In this document: positions 31,792 through 43,573 of the stretch, piece after piece
Numbering within the stretch: the stretch's first letter is position 1
Layout: every line of letters starts with the position of its first letter
Assembly: GCA_025174535.1 (NCBI GenBank)
Contig: JALBUN010000006.1
Location: forward strand, 744,001-808,000
Length of the DNA stretch: 64,000 nt
Reading direction: 5' to 3'
Source: Cantharellus purpuraceus
Lineage: Eukaryota > Basidiomycota > Agaricomycetes > Cantharellales > Hydnaceae
Position numbers and translations under genes: made by a program
Notes under the pieces: model-generated
Told to the model about the DNA's origin: nothing
Databases searched by the model: none
The model's input: the letters and a program-made list of their open reading frames with translations, nothing else

Positions 31792-34075
31792 CTACATGTC
31801 AACCCATGTCCCGTGGCGACTGTCCCAATTGCCACATGAGTGCATCCCCACTCCACTCAATATCCCCCAAGTCCCTCCCAGGCCTTTCCATTGACTGAGT
31901 CGCATTTTTCGTTCGTTAGCCACCTCGGCCCATGCTGGTGAGCAAAGCGTCACTGAACACACCTTTGAACTAACGCTCTCTATGCTCATGTTGTGGTCTG
32001 TCCAGTGCGTCCTTGAGGACTCACTTGCGCGGCTGCACACTGATCTGTCGTGGGTGGACTCTTCACGTAGCGGAGTGAGGGTGCCCTGGCCTAGCGGTGT
32101 GTAGCCAACGCCGGAGCCAGAGGCAACACTGTTCTCGACATTTGGAACAACACCGTAGACTGAAATGCCCGGAGCATGGTCGTAGGATGCCTGGAGATGA
32201 GCCGTTAGTGATGGATACATCGCACAACACTGATGGGCGCGAGGTATACGCACCCGGAGCTCCAGGCTTGGGATGCTGCCGGTGGTGGCTTGTGAGAGAT
32301 GAAGATGGGGGGTGGATAGGGCCGGATCGGTGGCTGTTGTATTTGTCCGCATGGTGCTCCTTCTCGAGATTTTGTTAGTTGTCGATTCGGATGCGGCGGT
32401 GAGGTAAGAGGTGGGGTGGTTGCCCCTTTCGCGGGGAGATACACGGGCATTTAGTCTGCACGAGGGTGCGTCGGGAGCGTGAGATTTCAAGACAGAAGAC
32501 TGGGGATACCGCACATTACAAGCATGGAACTGGTGTACACTATGAAGTAGATAGGTGAGAAGAGACCATCGAAACTCGACAAGAGCACCCACATTTTCCC
32601 ACAAGAAAATAAATGGCGATAAAAATCAAGTTGTTCTCCATTGTGACACACTGACATTGTCTTTAGCGACGCTGTGTGTTGACAAGGCAGGTTGGAAACA
32701 TTACGCATATGAAACTTGCCACAGAAACCAAGCTGTATAGTGAAAGGATTCAAATGATGAGCACGGAAATGGCAGAGAATACATACCATGGAAGCACGCC
32801 TGTCTGCAGGATGTATTCCGTCATGGTAAAGACCAGGCTATCCCATTACACAAACAATTCAAGGATCAATGGTGCACATGCTTGATCATAAAGACAGCTC
32901 ACACACCGAGTTGTTGGAGGCCGACCGCGTCGAAGATAGTGCGCCATCAGAGCAGTGATCACCACGTCCGCGGGAAGCGCCGATGCAAGGGATCCGATCA
33001 GCCATCCCTACGTAAGGAATCAGCGGGCTGTGCAAGAGGCTATGTACGGGGTAGAAGGTACCCTTTCCCGGAAGCTCTCACTAAACTTTCCAATGTGTAT
33101 GCTAGAGGGAAGGAGAGCATATAAGCGACGCTACGGTGAGGGAGTATAGGGACTTACACGAAGTAAGTTGTAACTATGTGATTTGTTCGTAAAGATCAGT
33201 GCAAATGTGCTTGTTTTCATCCCACTTACGGATGTGAATGACTACGGGAAACAATGTTAGAAGCATTCGTTCGAGCTGAAGTTCCTACCGCACCTAAAGG
33301 AGCGAGAATTAAAGGAATGATGGGAGCAGTCAACAATATGTTCTTTGCGCTAACTGTAATGAAATTGGGTGTCACAATTGCCAACGATCAAACACCCGTG
33401 TGAACGCTCACAGAACCATATTCTTCTAACAAGAAAGCTGCGGAGATCAAATATGTAAGTCATTGCCTTGTTTATGGTGGACAGAATGCTGACCCCTGAA
33501 CAACGAATGTGATAACGGCCGTAAGCGCAATGTGCAAAGAAAGCGACCTATTTAAACGCAGGGGATCCACACTTCAATCTCCCGAATCGTCACAGAGAGA
33601 AACTATTCACCATAGTTGGACGTCGTCATCCTGTGGACGTAGAAAGTTGGTGATGAGATAGCGATATTGTGCGTAGCTGATGAGGCCCAAATCTAATACA
33701 TTGAAAATCCTGTCAAAGTTCATGAGGCGATAGTAATTCCAGGACACGGATAACCGGAGAAAGTACCATAGTACAACGGCCTTACATATGCATAAAGCCT
33801 TGAGAACCCCTTCTATAGTTGATAACTAGTCGGAGGCTCACCGAGATTCTGAGTACATATGGATCCCTGGAGGATCCACGATAGTACATGTATGTTTGCA
33901 ATGTGATGAACCCAAAAAGAAAGGCAGAGCACAAAAGGCCAATGAGGAGTGCCTAAACATACGGCGAGAGACACGGTATTGTGTTGCATGAGAAACTGAC
34001 GTCCAAATACACACGATGCCCAGAACCACTCACACCAAAGCTTGTGTTGGCGTTACTCAAGACGCTTGTTACCAT
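31792..34075 (-). CDS. DUF6534-type multi-pass membrane protein
   Basis: ATG at 34075 (MVTSVLSNANTSF), an intron, then GALLIGLLCSAFLFGFITLQ and TYMYYRGSSRDPYVLRIS, the standard opening of DUF6534 proteins. Later exons: FNVLDLGLISYAQYRYLITN (33700-33630), LHIALTAVITFVVQG and SFLVRRIWF (33540-33420), KNILLTAPIIPLILAPL (33350-33290), then the domain core SALPADVVITALMAHYLRRG (32980-32920), TMTEYILQTGVLPW (about 32820-32785), NLIFIAIYFLVGK (about 32625-32590) and RLNARVS (about 32460). The last exons encode a hydrophilic cytoplasmic-type tail (GISVYGVVPNVENSVASGSG) and stop at 31792. Several junctions are phase-consistent; two (near 33290 and 32490) are not fully resolved. Function unknown; the family is expanded in Basidiomycota. 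Confidence 0.7.
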
Positions 34076-34878
34076 CGTACATGCACCTCCACCACAGTGT
34101 GTCCCGAGCTCTAGGTTTCAGCTGCAGATCGACGTCGCCGTTCAGTGAGATGGTCAAGGTCGATAAAAACCCCTACACCGTGGGGAATCTCGCGTCACGG
34201 GCCTGATTAGACAAGGGGGTAAACGAGTGGGAAGCAGATTCGCAATATCCTCCTGATCCAACTTCTATTTTCTCGAGTTGACAGCAAGCGCCTGTCTGAG
34301 TCGTGAATGATAGGCTGTGGGTCCCCTATTCTTTGTACACTATGTGGTAGCACATGGTGAACAAAGTGGGAAATAAAACAGTGTTTCCCTGAATAATTTC
34401 AATATATACTCAATGCAGAGTGGCATACGTGCCGGTCCGACACGTGACCACCGGTACCGTCGGCAATACATGTGCTTACTTGAATTAGTGGTCGACAGAT
34501 CTGTTGCGTTCGTCAATCATCGACATTTCCCATGAAAGGAAAAAAATCTAATAATATTGTGAAGTAAATATCCACAAGTTCTTGACGCGTCCTGGCAACA
34601 CCTTGCATGATACGATCTCTCATGTTGTGGAATGGATCACAAATCACTGACGATGGGCAGTGGCTAATAATGCGACACTGCGTGAAGCTCTCCACGTCGA
34701 ACCGCCCATTGTTGATTCACTGCAAACTGGCTGTCAGTACAGACACACTGTATGAAAGAGGTACCCATGTACAGGAACCACCATCCCCGCCTCGTAGGCA
34801 AACGAAAGGCCGTTGATAAGTACATGACCTACCACCCCTATCAGACACCAAACCGAACCACACCAGAATAAATGCAGC
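34076..34878. other. Intergenic, no gene recognised
   Basis: No convincing exon on either strand; the short open frames are unrecognised. No repeats seen. Confidence 0.35.
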
Positions 34879-35429
34879 TCACGGCTTCTCTGCATCACCC
34901 GTCCAACCCGCATCCTCGAGCCTGTCATCCGGCGCATTCGCCAGCCCTACCGCCGCATCCACCACCACTTTGGTCACGAACACGGGCTGGAACAACGCTT
35001 CTGTCCTAGCAGGTGCCCCCGGAGCCAGAGGGAAGAGCGGCAAGAGCCGTGTTGTGCCCTCGGTGCCCGCGTGGAGCTTCCGCGTCAGGGTGGCAAGCAT
35101 GTCAACGAGCTCTTCTAAGATGCCGCGTCACGGTTGTACGACGACGCGTTTGCTCGACATGCAAGTTGTGAGAAGGGTATACGGTGACAGGTGTGAGACA
35201 GGGCTGGAATGCAAGCAGAAACCGACGACTATGGAAGCCTTGCCACCTAGTTGCAGCCTTGGCGGCAAGGAGTGTGTCCAGACAGTCGCTGCCAGTGAAC
35301 TATTATTCACTCAGGCGAGTGCATTGCCAGGGACTGAGAGCGCTACTTGCCTTGATGTGGCGGATGAGCTTACTCACGGAACCAGTCTCGGCGAAGCTTC
35401 TGTCGAGTGTGCTCTTGTAAGTAGTCCAT
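34879..35429 (-). CDS. Unrecognised small gene (candidate)
   Basis: The minus-strand ATG at 35429 (MDYLQEHTRQKLRRDWF) follows a clear TATA box by about 50 bases and ends at a GTGAGT donor. Downstream, two segments join in phase: SLAATVWTHSLPPRLQL and ELVDMLATLTRKLHAGTEGT..., the latter continuing to DRLEDAGWTGDAEKP and a stop at 34879. The first junction is off by one base in the model I see, so the gene may be mis-modelled or damaged. The last exon is GC-rich with coding-like composition. No family recognised. Confidence 0.35.
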
Positions 35430-35480
35430 CCTGCACAAAGTTTGCTCAAAGAAGAGACGCTACTAGCGAAGTGGGATGTA

Positions 35481-35490
35481 CTTTATATAC
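35481..35490 (-). promoter_or_regulatory. TATA box of the 35.4-kb minus-strand gene
   Basis: GTATATAAAG on the minus strand, about 50 bases upstream of the ATG at 35429. Confidence 0.45.
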
Positions 35491-35984
35491 CAGAGTGACC
35501 AGCAGTGGCACAGCGGATACAGGCCTCGCATGACATGAGCACCAAGCAAGGGTGATACAAAAATGCGCGCAGTGAGTGTGATGGGCACGTTGAACTGCGT
35601 CATCGCGAACACGGTGTCCAGGAACCTCTTTTCCACCAGGACTATTATGCTACCAGGAGAGCCTTCTCACGGCATCGTTCTCTCTGCACTCGGTCGCGAT
35701 CTTTGTAGCCCAGAGAAGTTATACAGTGTCCGGGATGTGGGCGTTTCCCCAGCTTCGACGCAGCCGTTCTCCTGCTGCTCAGCGTCTATGACTTGCATGA
35801 CATCTGAGCGATCGGATTGAGTTGAGGAAGATGTTACGGTCGCGTTTGGCGCGTGCAGGGAGGTGGTCTTGCGAGTTGGGCGGAGTCGGTCGCATGGGTG
35901 GCTGAGGTGACTCGGACATCATCGGACGAAGTACGAGTAGCGCGCCCGAGTTAATCACCCTATCAACAAGGGCTTCTTGCACCG

Positions 35985-36131
35985 ACTAACATGAGACAAT
36001 AATGTACGTATACCATCTGCATACGAAAAGTGAACCAAGGGGGCATGAATGCGAAAACGTGAATAAGAAAGAGAAAATCCACATGGTACTTTCCATATTA
36101 GTTGAGCGTCAGATTGAAGCTGGCCACTTGG
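35985..36131 (-). pseudogene. Duplicated 3' end of the kelch gene
   Basis: About 150 bases matching 45930-46086 (shared GAAAAGTGAACCAAGG, TTGAGCGTCAGATTGAAGCT and CACTTGGGGCAAGTAGGCTG). On the minus strand it encodes only the last residues (AAAYLPQVASFNLTLN, stop) plus 3' flank. The upstream kelch sequence is absent. Confidence 0.7.
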
Positions 36132-36175
36132 GGCAAGTAGGCTGCTGCCGCCCCTGTCCTACGAGTAATTTCAAC

Positions 36176-36367
36176 TTAAGCTCCGGCGTTGCCAGAGTGG
36201 GCGAATGGATCGACGAAGGCGTCAAAGTATATATCCCCTTCCTCACCTTTCCTGACTCGGAAGCCGTCTAATTCTTCTTCCCAGGTTGGCTTAGGCACTG
36301 ATGTATCTAAATTTGTGGTGATGACCGTAATATCTGCTGTCTTTGTTGAGGAATCAACAGTCTGCAA
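36176..36367 (-). CDS. Unrecognised exon, acidic C-terminus (candidate)
   Basis: The minus-strand open segment TVDSSTKTADITVITTNL... follows a good acceptor (CCTTTGCAG) and ends VDPFAHSGNAGA with a stop at 36178-36176. It is acidic and hydrophilic. It may be the last exon of a small gene starting in or beyond the inverted repeat at 36480-36860, but I could not join it to an upstream exon. Confidence 0.3.
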   Translation of the reverse strand: MQTVDSSTKTADITVITTNLDTSVPKPTWEEELDGFRVRKGEEGDIYFDAFVDPFAHSGNAGA

Positions 36368-36479
36368 AGGAAGAAAGTGTCACAGATTGTAATTAAGCAT
36401 GAAAATTTATGATCAATATCACAAATCATAAATCACCTGAAATTGGAGCATTTGTCAAAGGAAACCTGGTTGATCGTAT

Positions 36480-36862
36480 AAATAGGAGCTTGTCCTGTCT
36501 CCTCAAGCATCTTCAACACCGTCGCACACCGGTCAGCAATGAACTTTCCCACGGGTAATCACCGATGTTCATCCTGCGCTCACCGGCAGCCCAGCCGTCG
36601 TCAACGACCCCCTCGCCTCCAAGGTGTCTTTATAGGCAATACTGCTGGAACCCATGGCACCACTGCTTATTGACATTTGCAGTGCATGGGAGTTCCAGCA
36701 GTATTGCCTACAAAGACCCCTTGAAGGCAAGGGTCGTTGATGACGTCTGGGCTGCTGGCAAGTGCAGGGTGAATATCGGCGATTACCTGTGGGAAAGTTC
36801 ATTACTGACCGGTGTGTGACGGTGTTGAAGATGCTTGAGGAGACAGGACAACCTCATTGAGT
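36480..36862. repeat. Long inverted repeat with duplicated gene start
   Basis: Left arm about 36489-36651, right arm about 36687-36857 (reverse complement), spacer about 35 bases. Shared blocks: TTGTCCTGTCTCCTCAAGCA, TCTTCAACACCGTC.CACACC, GGTCAG.AATGAACTTTCCCAC, CAGCCCAG.CGTC and GGCAATACTGCTGGAAC. Each arm carries an ATG followed by FPTG and a GTAATC donor, so the two arms look like head-to-head 5' ends of a small gene. The left arm has a TATAAATAGG at 36477-36486. No product recognised. Confidence 0.7.
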
Positions 36863-38180
36863 AGGCACTGATGTCACTGTGACATTAACCAGGGTGCCTA
36901 CTGCAGCTCACAATGTCATCAAATCCTCTCATAGCTGACTGCATATAGTATGTGAAACCCGGTCATTATGCATTATGACTGGCATAATTTTAGGTATGTT
37001 AACAACTCAAACACTGTATGGTTGCTGAGGAGTATCACAGCAGTTACAACATTGTATGGGAACCACCTTTTCCCTATCAAATTCCATTTATGCAGCACCA
37101 ATGTGCTATTCTTTGCTTTTCCATTCCTAAATATCAGCATATATTTGATGCTTGTACCTGGAATGGACTTATTCAAATATTCTCTATTTTTCCATATTTT
37201 TTCAGGAATATTCCATGCAGAACTCGGCTCAGAATCATTTATTTCTGCTGTGCTACAGTTGTGGACCCATAGGCGCCCACAAACCTTCCCACAGCCGGCT
37301 CTCCCCTTTTGGACCAGGCATTCGACCTGAATTCAAGCTCAGATGTCTCTGATCAATAAATATTCTGTACCTGGACAACCACAGCCTCTCAGGGCACAAT
37401 TTTCTGTGGAGATCATCACCTGAGATGTGGCTATCCATGGCTGTCCAAACCAGTGCAGAAAACAGGGTGAACACCCTTCTTTTTGCCTGATCAGTGCCTA
37501 GTTCAGGGATCAGATCAGCTGATGGGTGATCAAATCAGGTGATTGCCTTGGAATATTCTACCCCTTTCCATAACATTCTAGCTGTTTCCCTCTATTATTA
37601 GATAGAACTTTCCAGAACCATTATTCAGCTCCTGATCAGTGTTAGTCCAGTGATCAGAACCTGTGATTGGCTTGGAATATTCTACCCCTTTCTTCCACCT
37701 TCCACAACCTTCCAGTAGTTTCCATCTATTAATAGGTAGAATATTCCAGAACCATTAGTCAGCTCCTGTAAATACAATATATAAGGAGGTCATTTGTTAT
37801 GCACTAGGTCCGATTTGGGGTCAGAGATTGGATTGGAGGTTGGGTCAGAGGTTGGGTCAGAGTCGGAGTATGTCATGGGGGTTGGAACGGACTTGGCTTC
37901 AGCTTATGTGCTGCGCCCTCACTAATACCGGTGTCCGAGATTTCAGAGACGGAGTACGACTTAGAGAGTTAGGATCGGACTTAGGAGCTAGGCATGATTC
38001 GATATTCAAACTGGGGAATGTTTTGGAACCTGCAAAATTATGGTGTTAGGGAAAACTCTAAATCACCACAATTCCATGAATGAACAGCTGAGAAGAATAT
38101 CAAACCCTGCTGCAGCACAACTCCAGAAACGATTTAATGTTTGTACTTTGGTTACAATCCTTTGTATTGGTCAATGCAGA

Positions 38181-39579
38181 TGTTGGGGTATATGCAGTTC
38201 TAAACTACTTCAAATAAGGACTATCATTTAGTAGTTTAAAGGTATTTCAAATGTTCTATTGAATGTACTTATATTTCGCTTTTTTGTGTATTTGAGCCCA
38301 CAAGTGTACACAAGGGGTCGGTTGCTGATATAATCTGTCATTCAACTCCGACGAGCACTCACGCGCGAGCGAACAACGTGCGCATTACATAATCATCAGA
38401 GTTCGCGCACTTCAGCCAAAAGTGGCCACAGAAGGTTCTGACACCTTCCTGGACCTTCCACAAGGTTCCCCAGCCATCTCTTTCCTTCCAGGGGCTTCCC
38501 TAAGCACCGGGAATGTTCTCTGATTAGTTACATAAGCTAGATAGTCCATGTATATAAAAAGGGCTGCAACAGCAGTGCAATAAATAAGATCTTTTTACCA
38601 CACACACACAGCAGTGTCTACTCAAGCATTGAGTAATCATCACATAAGCATCACGCTTATATCAGCTACTCTTAGTGTATATTAACTTTGATTGACTCTC
38701 GGAGAAGCCAGAAGTTATTATATTACAAGCACAGCAGGCTCTAATATTAATCAAACTCGGAGAAGAGGTTAATACAGAGTAACTGATTAGTAATTAACAC
38801 ACTACAAGCCCACTCGGAGCAGTAACTTGAAGTGTATTAATTGTTATTCATTGATCAAGAACCTTACATGTGTAATTGAGACTCTGAGGTTAGCCAAATT
38901 ATCACGTATCGGGCTATTGGTTATAATCAAGAATCTTGCACGTTTAATTGAGACTCTGAGGTTAGTCAGGTTAATACGTACTAGGCTATTGATTGGTCAA
39001 GAATACTGCACGTTTAATTGAGACTCTGAGGTTAGTCAGGTTAACACGTACTTTGCTATTGATCGGTTGGTTCAATTGTGGGCATTTCAATAAATCAACA
39101 ACACAGTCTATTAACTCACCTCTTTGAGACGAGATTAATATCCCTTGACTGTTGATTCTATCACGGATAAACACGTACAGTGAATACGCTTGTTCAGAAG
39201 GAAGTGTTCAAGTGCATATCTATCTTTTTACGTTGAAGGGTAATATTATTGTTAGCTTTAATCCACTCACCCGCGGTACTAAGGCACTAGGTTACTTCCC
39301 CCTTTGAAGTATCTGAACCCTTGAACACCTGTCAATCTTTGACTTTACATTGCATCAGCAGTAAAGTGTGAACTACACGTGACAAGCATAAATCTCTATT
39401 GCTTCACTTCCTGTGGCAACATTGATTGTGATTGCTCACCAGAGTATAATTTCTTAATTGGGTTCTCCATTAAAATAGTTTCAAGCTTATTGCTAGCCTT
39501 GAAAGGTCATACATCCTCGGGCTAAACTTAGATTGTGATTAACACCACAGTTTAGGTTGAAGTTCACGGTTCCAAAACA
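38181..39579 (+). mobile_element. Solo LTR, family D, innermost nest level
   Basis: 1,399 bp, TGTTGGGG..GGTTCCAAAACA, flanked by GCAGA (38176-38180 and 39580-39584). It contains a TATATAAAAAGG promoter at about 38550 and AATAAATAAG about 30 bases on, as in LTR R regions. The last 12 bases equal the 3' end of family A although the rest is unrelated. Confidence 0.85.
38868..39070. repeat. Three tandem ~70-bp units inside family-D LTR
   Basis: Three copies of TTAATTGAGACTCTGAGGTT.AG followed by ..TACGTA..GGCTATTG and TCAAGAAT.TTGCACG. Confidence 0.8.
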
Positions 39580-41706
39580 GCAGACTATATGCAGGAAGGT
39601 AATACGTTTCTTAGCAGCAAGAAATGAATAAGACTTCCAGAGTCTAGAGTTCACGGACGCTTAGGGGTCCAGATATTCCGAAAAGATGGGAATGCACTTA
39701 GAGGCTAATAATAGAGGGAAACAGCTAGAATGTTATGGAAAGGGGTAGAATATTCCAAGGCAATCACCTGATTTGATCACCCATCAGCTGATCTGATCCC
39801 TGAACTAGGCACTGATCAGGCAAAAAGAAGGGTGTCCACCCTGTTTTCTGCACTGGTTTGGACAGCCATGGATAGCCACATCTCAGGTGATGATCTCCAC
39901 AGAAAATTGTGCCCTGAGAGGCTGTGGTTGTCCAGGTACAGAATATTTATTGATCAGAGACATCTGAGCTTGAATTCAGGTCGAATGCCTGGTCCAAAAG
40001 GGGAGAGCCGGCTGTGGGAAGGTTTGTGGGCGCCTATGGGTCCACAACTGTAGCACAGCAGAAATAAATGATTCTGAGCCGAGTTCTGCATGGAATATTC
40101 CTGAAAAAATATGGAAAAATAGAGAATATTTGAATAAGTCCATTCCAGGTACAAGCATCAAATATATGCTGATATTTAGGAATGGAAAAGCAAAGAATAG
40201 CACATTGGTGCTGCATAAATGGAATTTGATAGGGAAAAGGTGGTTCCCATACAGGGAATGAAGTCCCCAGTTGGGCAACTTAAATACATATTTGAAATCT
40301 AATAATAATTACTCTGGTGATGGGTCTCCAAGGCCGATGGCCTTACGTGAGTATGTCCGAGTCCGATGGGGACGGATGTCTGGGTTCCTATGGTGATGCT
40401 GATGCATCAATCGGAACCGGAGACGGATGGGTGGAATCGGCGGTGACAATCGGACAGGTAAATGGAGATGTAGCGGTTTCCAAATGGAGTATATTTCATA
40501 TGCGCAGGGATCTGAGGGGATCGGATGGGGATCTGGGCGTTAATGAATATAGTCATAACATCATTCTGCCTCTGAAATAGTAACATATTCTACCACTTCT
40601 ACCCATCTTCTGCACACCAGTGTGACTAGAGTGACATACAGTGTCATCCTCTATATCTCAGTAACTGTTGATTACCAGTTCAAGGATCTTTTACAGTTGT
40701 GTAACTGTACTTGATTGCACTCAAAGTAGTGATATTCCTGCTTTGGGCGTGAGTGTAGTATCTGCCTCACATGACTACAAATCTACAGGGTGAGATTGTC
40801 TGTTGATAGTCCTGCCATTAGTGCTCTTGTTTAATTTACTAGTGTGTACTGCCTTTGCAGAGCATTAGAAGCTTGAACTCGTGTGAAGCAGTTGCTAGAC
40901 TACTTCACACATCGCTGTTATCCGCTTCAGAGTGCCACTGGTTGGACAGTTGGATTCATCCACCTACTTCCTTTAGCCTCTAAGTGCATTCCCCTCTTTT
41001 TGGAATATCTGGACCCCTAAGTGTCCATGAACTCTAGGCTCTGGAAGTCTTATTCATTTCTTGCTGCTAAGAAACGTATTACTTTTCTGCATATAGTCAC
41101 CAATACAAAGGATTGTTGCCAAAGTACAAATGTTAAATTGTTTCTGGAGTTGTGCTGCAGCAGGGTTTGATATTCTTCTCAGCTGTTCATTCATGGAATT
41201 GTGGTGATTTAGAGTTTGCCCTAACACCATAATTTTGTGGGTTCCAAAACAAACATGTCTTGTAACATTGTACCATGGCATATGTATTGTTGTTTATGGA
41301 TGACAGTGGTTTCCTCGTGCTTGGCCATTCACAGCCCTCTATGGCAAATACTCTTCTGTTCCAAACTTTGAAGTTGCCAACATTCTATGTAGTGACCTCA
41401 CCAATGCGCCACCATCACCAACCCTTGTGTCCTGCTGCTAAGAGACACAAGGAGCATAAGATATATTTTCCCCAGGTTCTTAGGTAGAGTCATCCAAGTT
41501 AAAGACTGTGCTGGATAACTTTGCTTACTGCATCTATCTTAGTTTTGTGAAGGGTGTGAAAGACCCTCTTGCCTGCTCCAACAATGGTGGATTATCTCTC
41601 CCTGTACAGCATTGTTTTAATGCTATATTTTTCAACATTCTGCCAATTGCATATATAAGGGAGACAATATTGGACCCTACTCAGTACAATTTTTTTCTTC
41701 ACATCA

Positions 41707-43573
41707 TGGGATGTTGCCCAGGATGTGCAGAGGAGTTCCCACATCTTCTACCTCACATTCATTGCATGCAGTGTGTGAAAAAGGACTCTGTTGAGTCTGA
41801 GCTAGAACGACAAGCGATTCATGTAAGTGCATCATTCTAGAGGTGACATTTTAGCTAATAAGTTTTTCAGGCTAAGCCACAGTGTCAAGGCTGTGGTGTT
41901 GTCTTTGATTATTTAATGGAAAAGATGTGCCGTTCATGTGTTAAGGCAGTGATGCATGGTATGTTTGAACTTTGTATGTATAGATTGACCTGACCCTGCC
42001 TGTGGTGTTCCAGATATAGATGCAATCCATGAGCATGCATCCTTCCATCAACAGCAAGCTTCAACACATTGTCTTGACCAATGAGTGAAACAAGGTGTCA
42101 ATGCAAATCTTCTGTCTGCTCACAACATCAACTCAAAATGGCATGTGCTCAGAAAGCAAGCTAAGTCCAGTACCTCAACATCAATTATATTCACACTCTA
42201 TACATACCTGTCGATGGGCCACAATACAGGCCAAGCCTGAAAGGTAAGTAGTATAAATAACACTGTCTATGTAGGTACTAAATTACTACATAGGTTCAAA
42301 TGGCTCCCATGGCGCATGCCTGTCATTCAACAGATCAGGCCAATGCAGTCTTCAACACACTCTTGAATAAAGCATGTATTAATTATCTTGCATGCCCAGC
42401 AAACAAAGACAAAGATGATTTTCAAATCCCTCAGTTTAAACGGTAAGCCTTACAATGCTTCAAATATCTGCATATTTACAAGAAGGGGCCAACTAGTGGG
42501 ACTGTTGAGTTTGCTGTAGCAAGAGCACAGGGGCAATGCATGGGAATTGATGAAAGGAAAATACTTGAGGAGGAGCAGACACTTGAGAGCCTCATTGAAA
42601 GTCTGAAGTCCATCAATGCAATTTCAGAGAAGGATCTATGCTCTAACTCTCTCACCATGCACATCTATGTATATGAGAGAGCAATTGCAGTGGTAAGTAG
42701 CTGTTACCTTCTGTTTCAATGGCTAACAATAATAATAGAATTCTGAGGAGGAGGATACTACTAGTGACACCTCACCAAAAAAAAGTGTGTCAAAGTTTAT
42801 AACTTGTAGCATGAAGTGGAAAGCAGACTGTGGTATGTGTGACTAATATATACCATGACTTGACTCACCACACTAAAGGTGAGACATTGCCTCAAGCTAG
42901 CAAATGACCAGCATATGTCAGTGCCTATTGCATACCCTCTCTAAGGGGCCCATAACTTCTGTATGATGCATACAAGTTTCTGGACATTTTGTGTAGCATC
43001 AGATGATGGTGGAGTGGAGAATGTTACATGCAATGATATAGAGACTATTCTAGTACCTAGGGGCTGGTTCACACATGCATGCAAATACATCAGGCCTGGA
43101 GAAGGTTGCCTTGGAAAAGGAATGACTAAGTGGGCTTTTCAGGTGAGTATTTAGACTACAAGTATTTCTTCATGCTTAATGGTCTTTGGGTAGGGATGCA
43201 TTGGTGCTATTGATTATGCAGCATTCCATTTAAGGCACTGGTCCACTAGTTCTAATATTTCAGAGGCCAACAATTATAAGGCTCTACTTGATGAGCTTCA
43301 GCTGCTCCATGAGGCTCGAATCTTGTTAGATGAATTCTTCCACTGAGCAAAGCATTACGACACTGTAATCAGGCATAGTAAGTTGCAGTTGATTTTTCTT
43401 CTATTTACCAGTTAATCTGGACAAATATGTAAGATATTAAATGGAATGCTGCTGGTGCATTCCTTGGTAGTATTACTAGCAATCTTTTACCCTGTCCAGA
43501 ACCAGATGAAATGGATGATCATAATCTTCAGTTCAAGACTATTCTAGTTGCACCATTACTGCATGGGACCAAG
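41707..43573 (+). pseudogene. Broken alpha-kinase-family gene
   Basis: Exon-like segments in order: MGCCPGCAEEFPHLLPH...CMQC; then KPQCQGCGVVFDYLMEKMCR with CxxC pairs; VEFAVARAQGQCMGID; DIETILVPRGWFTHACKYIR..., GKGMTKWAFQ; GCIGAIDYAAFHL; and AFLGSITSNLLPCPEPDEMD...ILVAPLLHGTK. Paired N-terminal CxxC motifs, followed by a basic linker and this kinase N-lobe, are the layout of basidiomycete proteins annotated as alpha-type protein kinases. Stops between segments and missing junctions show decay. The gene is cut off exactly where the family-C element at 43574 starts, and the catalytic C-lobe is absent beyond it. Family assignment is from recall of the pattern, not from a search. Confidence 0.5.

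Larger units (their letters stand above)
38019..40253 (-). mobile_element. Family-A LTR, third nest level, internally deleted
   Basis: TGTTTTGGAACC at 38019 and GGTTCCCATACA ending 40253, flanked by GGGAA (38014-38018 and 40254-40258). Without the inner insertion it is about 830 bp, so it lacks roughly 600 bp of the full family-A LTR; the deletion joint is near 39710. Sequence 39709-40253 is an inverted near-identical copy of 37053-37602. Confidence 0.88.
37795..40560 (+). mobile_element. Family-C element, second nest level
   Basis: TGTTATGCACTAGG at 37795 and AATATAGTCATAACA ending 40560, flanked by TCATT (37790-37794 and 40561-40565). It is itself split by the element at 38019-40253; without it about 526 bp, comparable with 44907-45404. 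No coding. TG..CA ends and the 5-bp duplication suggest a solo LTR. Confidence 0.85.
37053..41251 (+). mobile_element. Family-A LTR (outermost of a four-level nest)
   Basis: TGTATGGGAACC at 37053 and GGTTCCAAAACA ending 41251, flanked by the target duplication AACAT (37048-37052 and 41252-41256). It is interrupted at 37794/37795 by a family-C element; without that it is about 1,430 bp, matching the 1,452-bp copy at 23677-25128. It has a TATA box (about 37778-37785) just before the interruption. Probably a solo LTR. It has inserted into sequence 5' of the alpha-kinase relic. Confidence 0.88.

Noticed and set aside
34970..35533. 187-codon open frame on the plus strand
   Set aside because: It is antisense to coding-like minus-strand exons with a TATA box, is GC-driven, and its Cys-rich sequence shows no domain.
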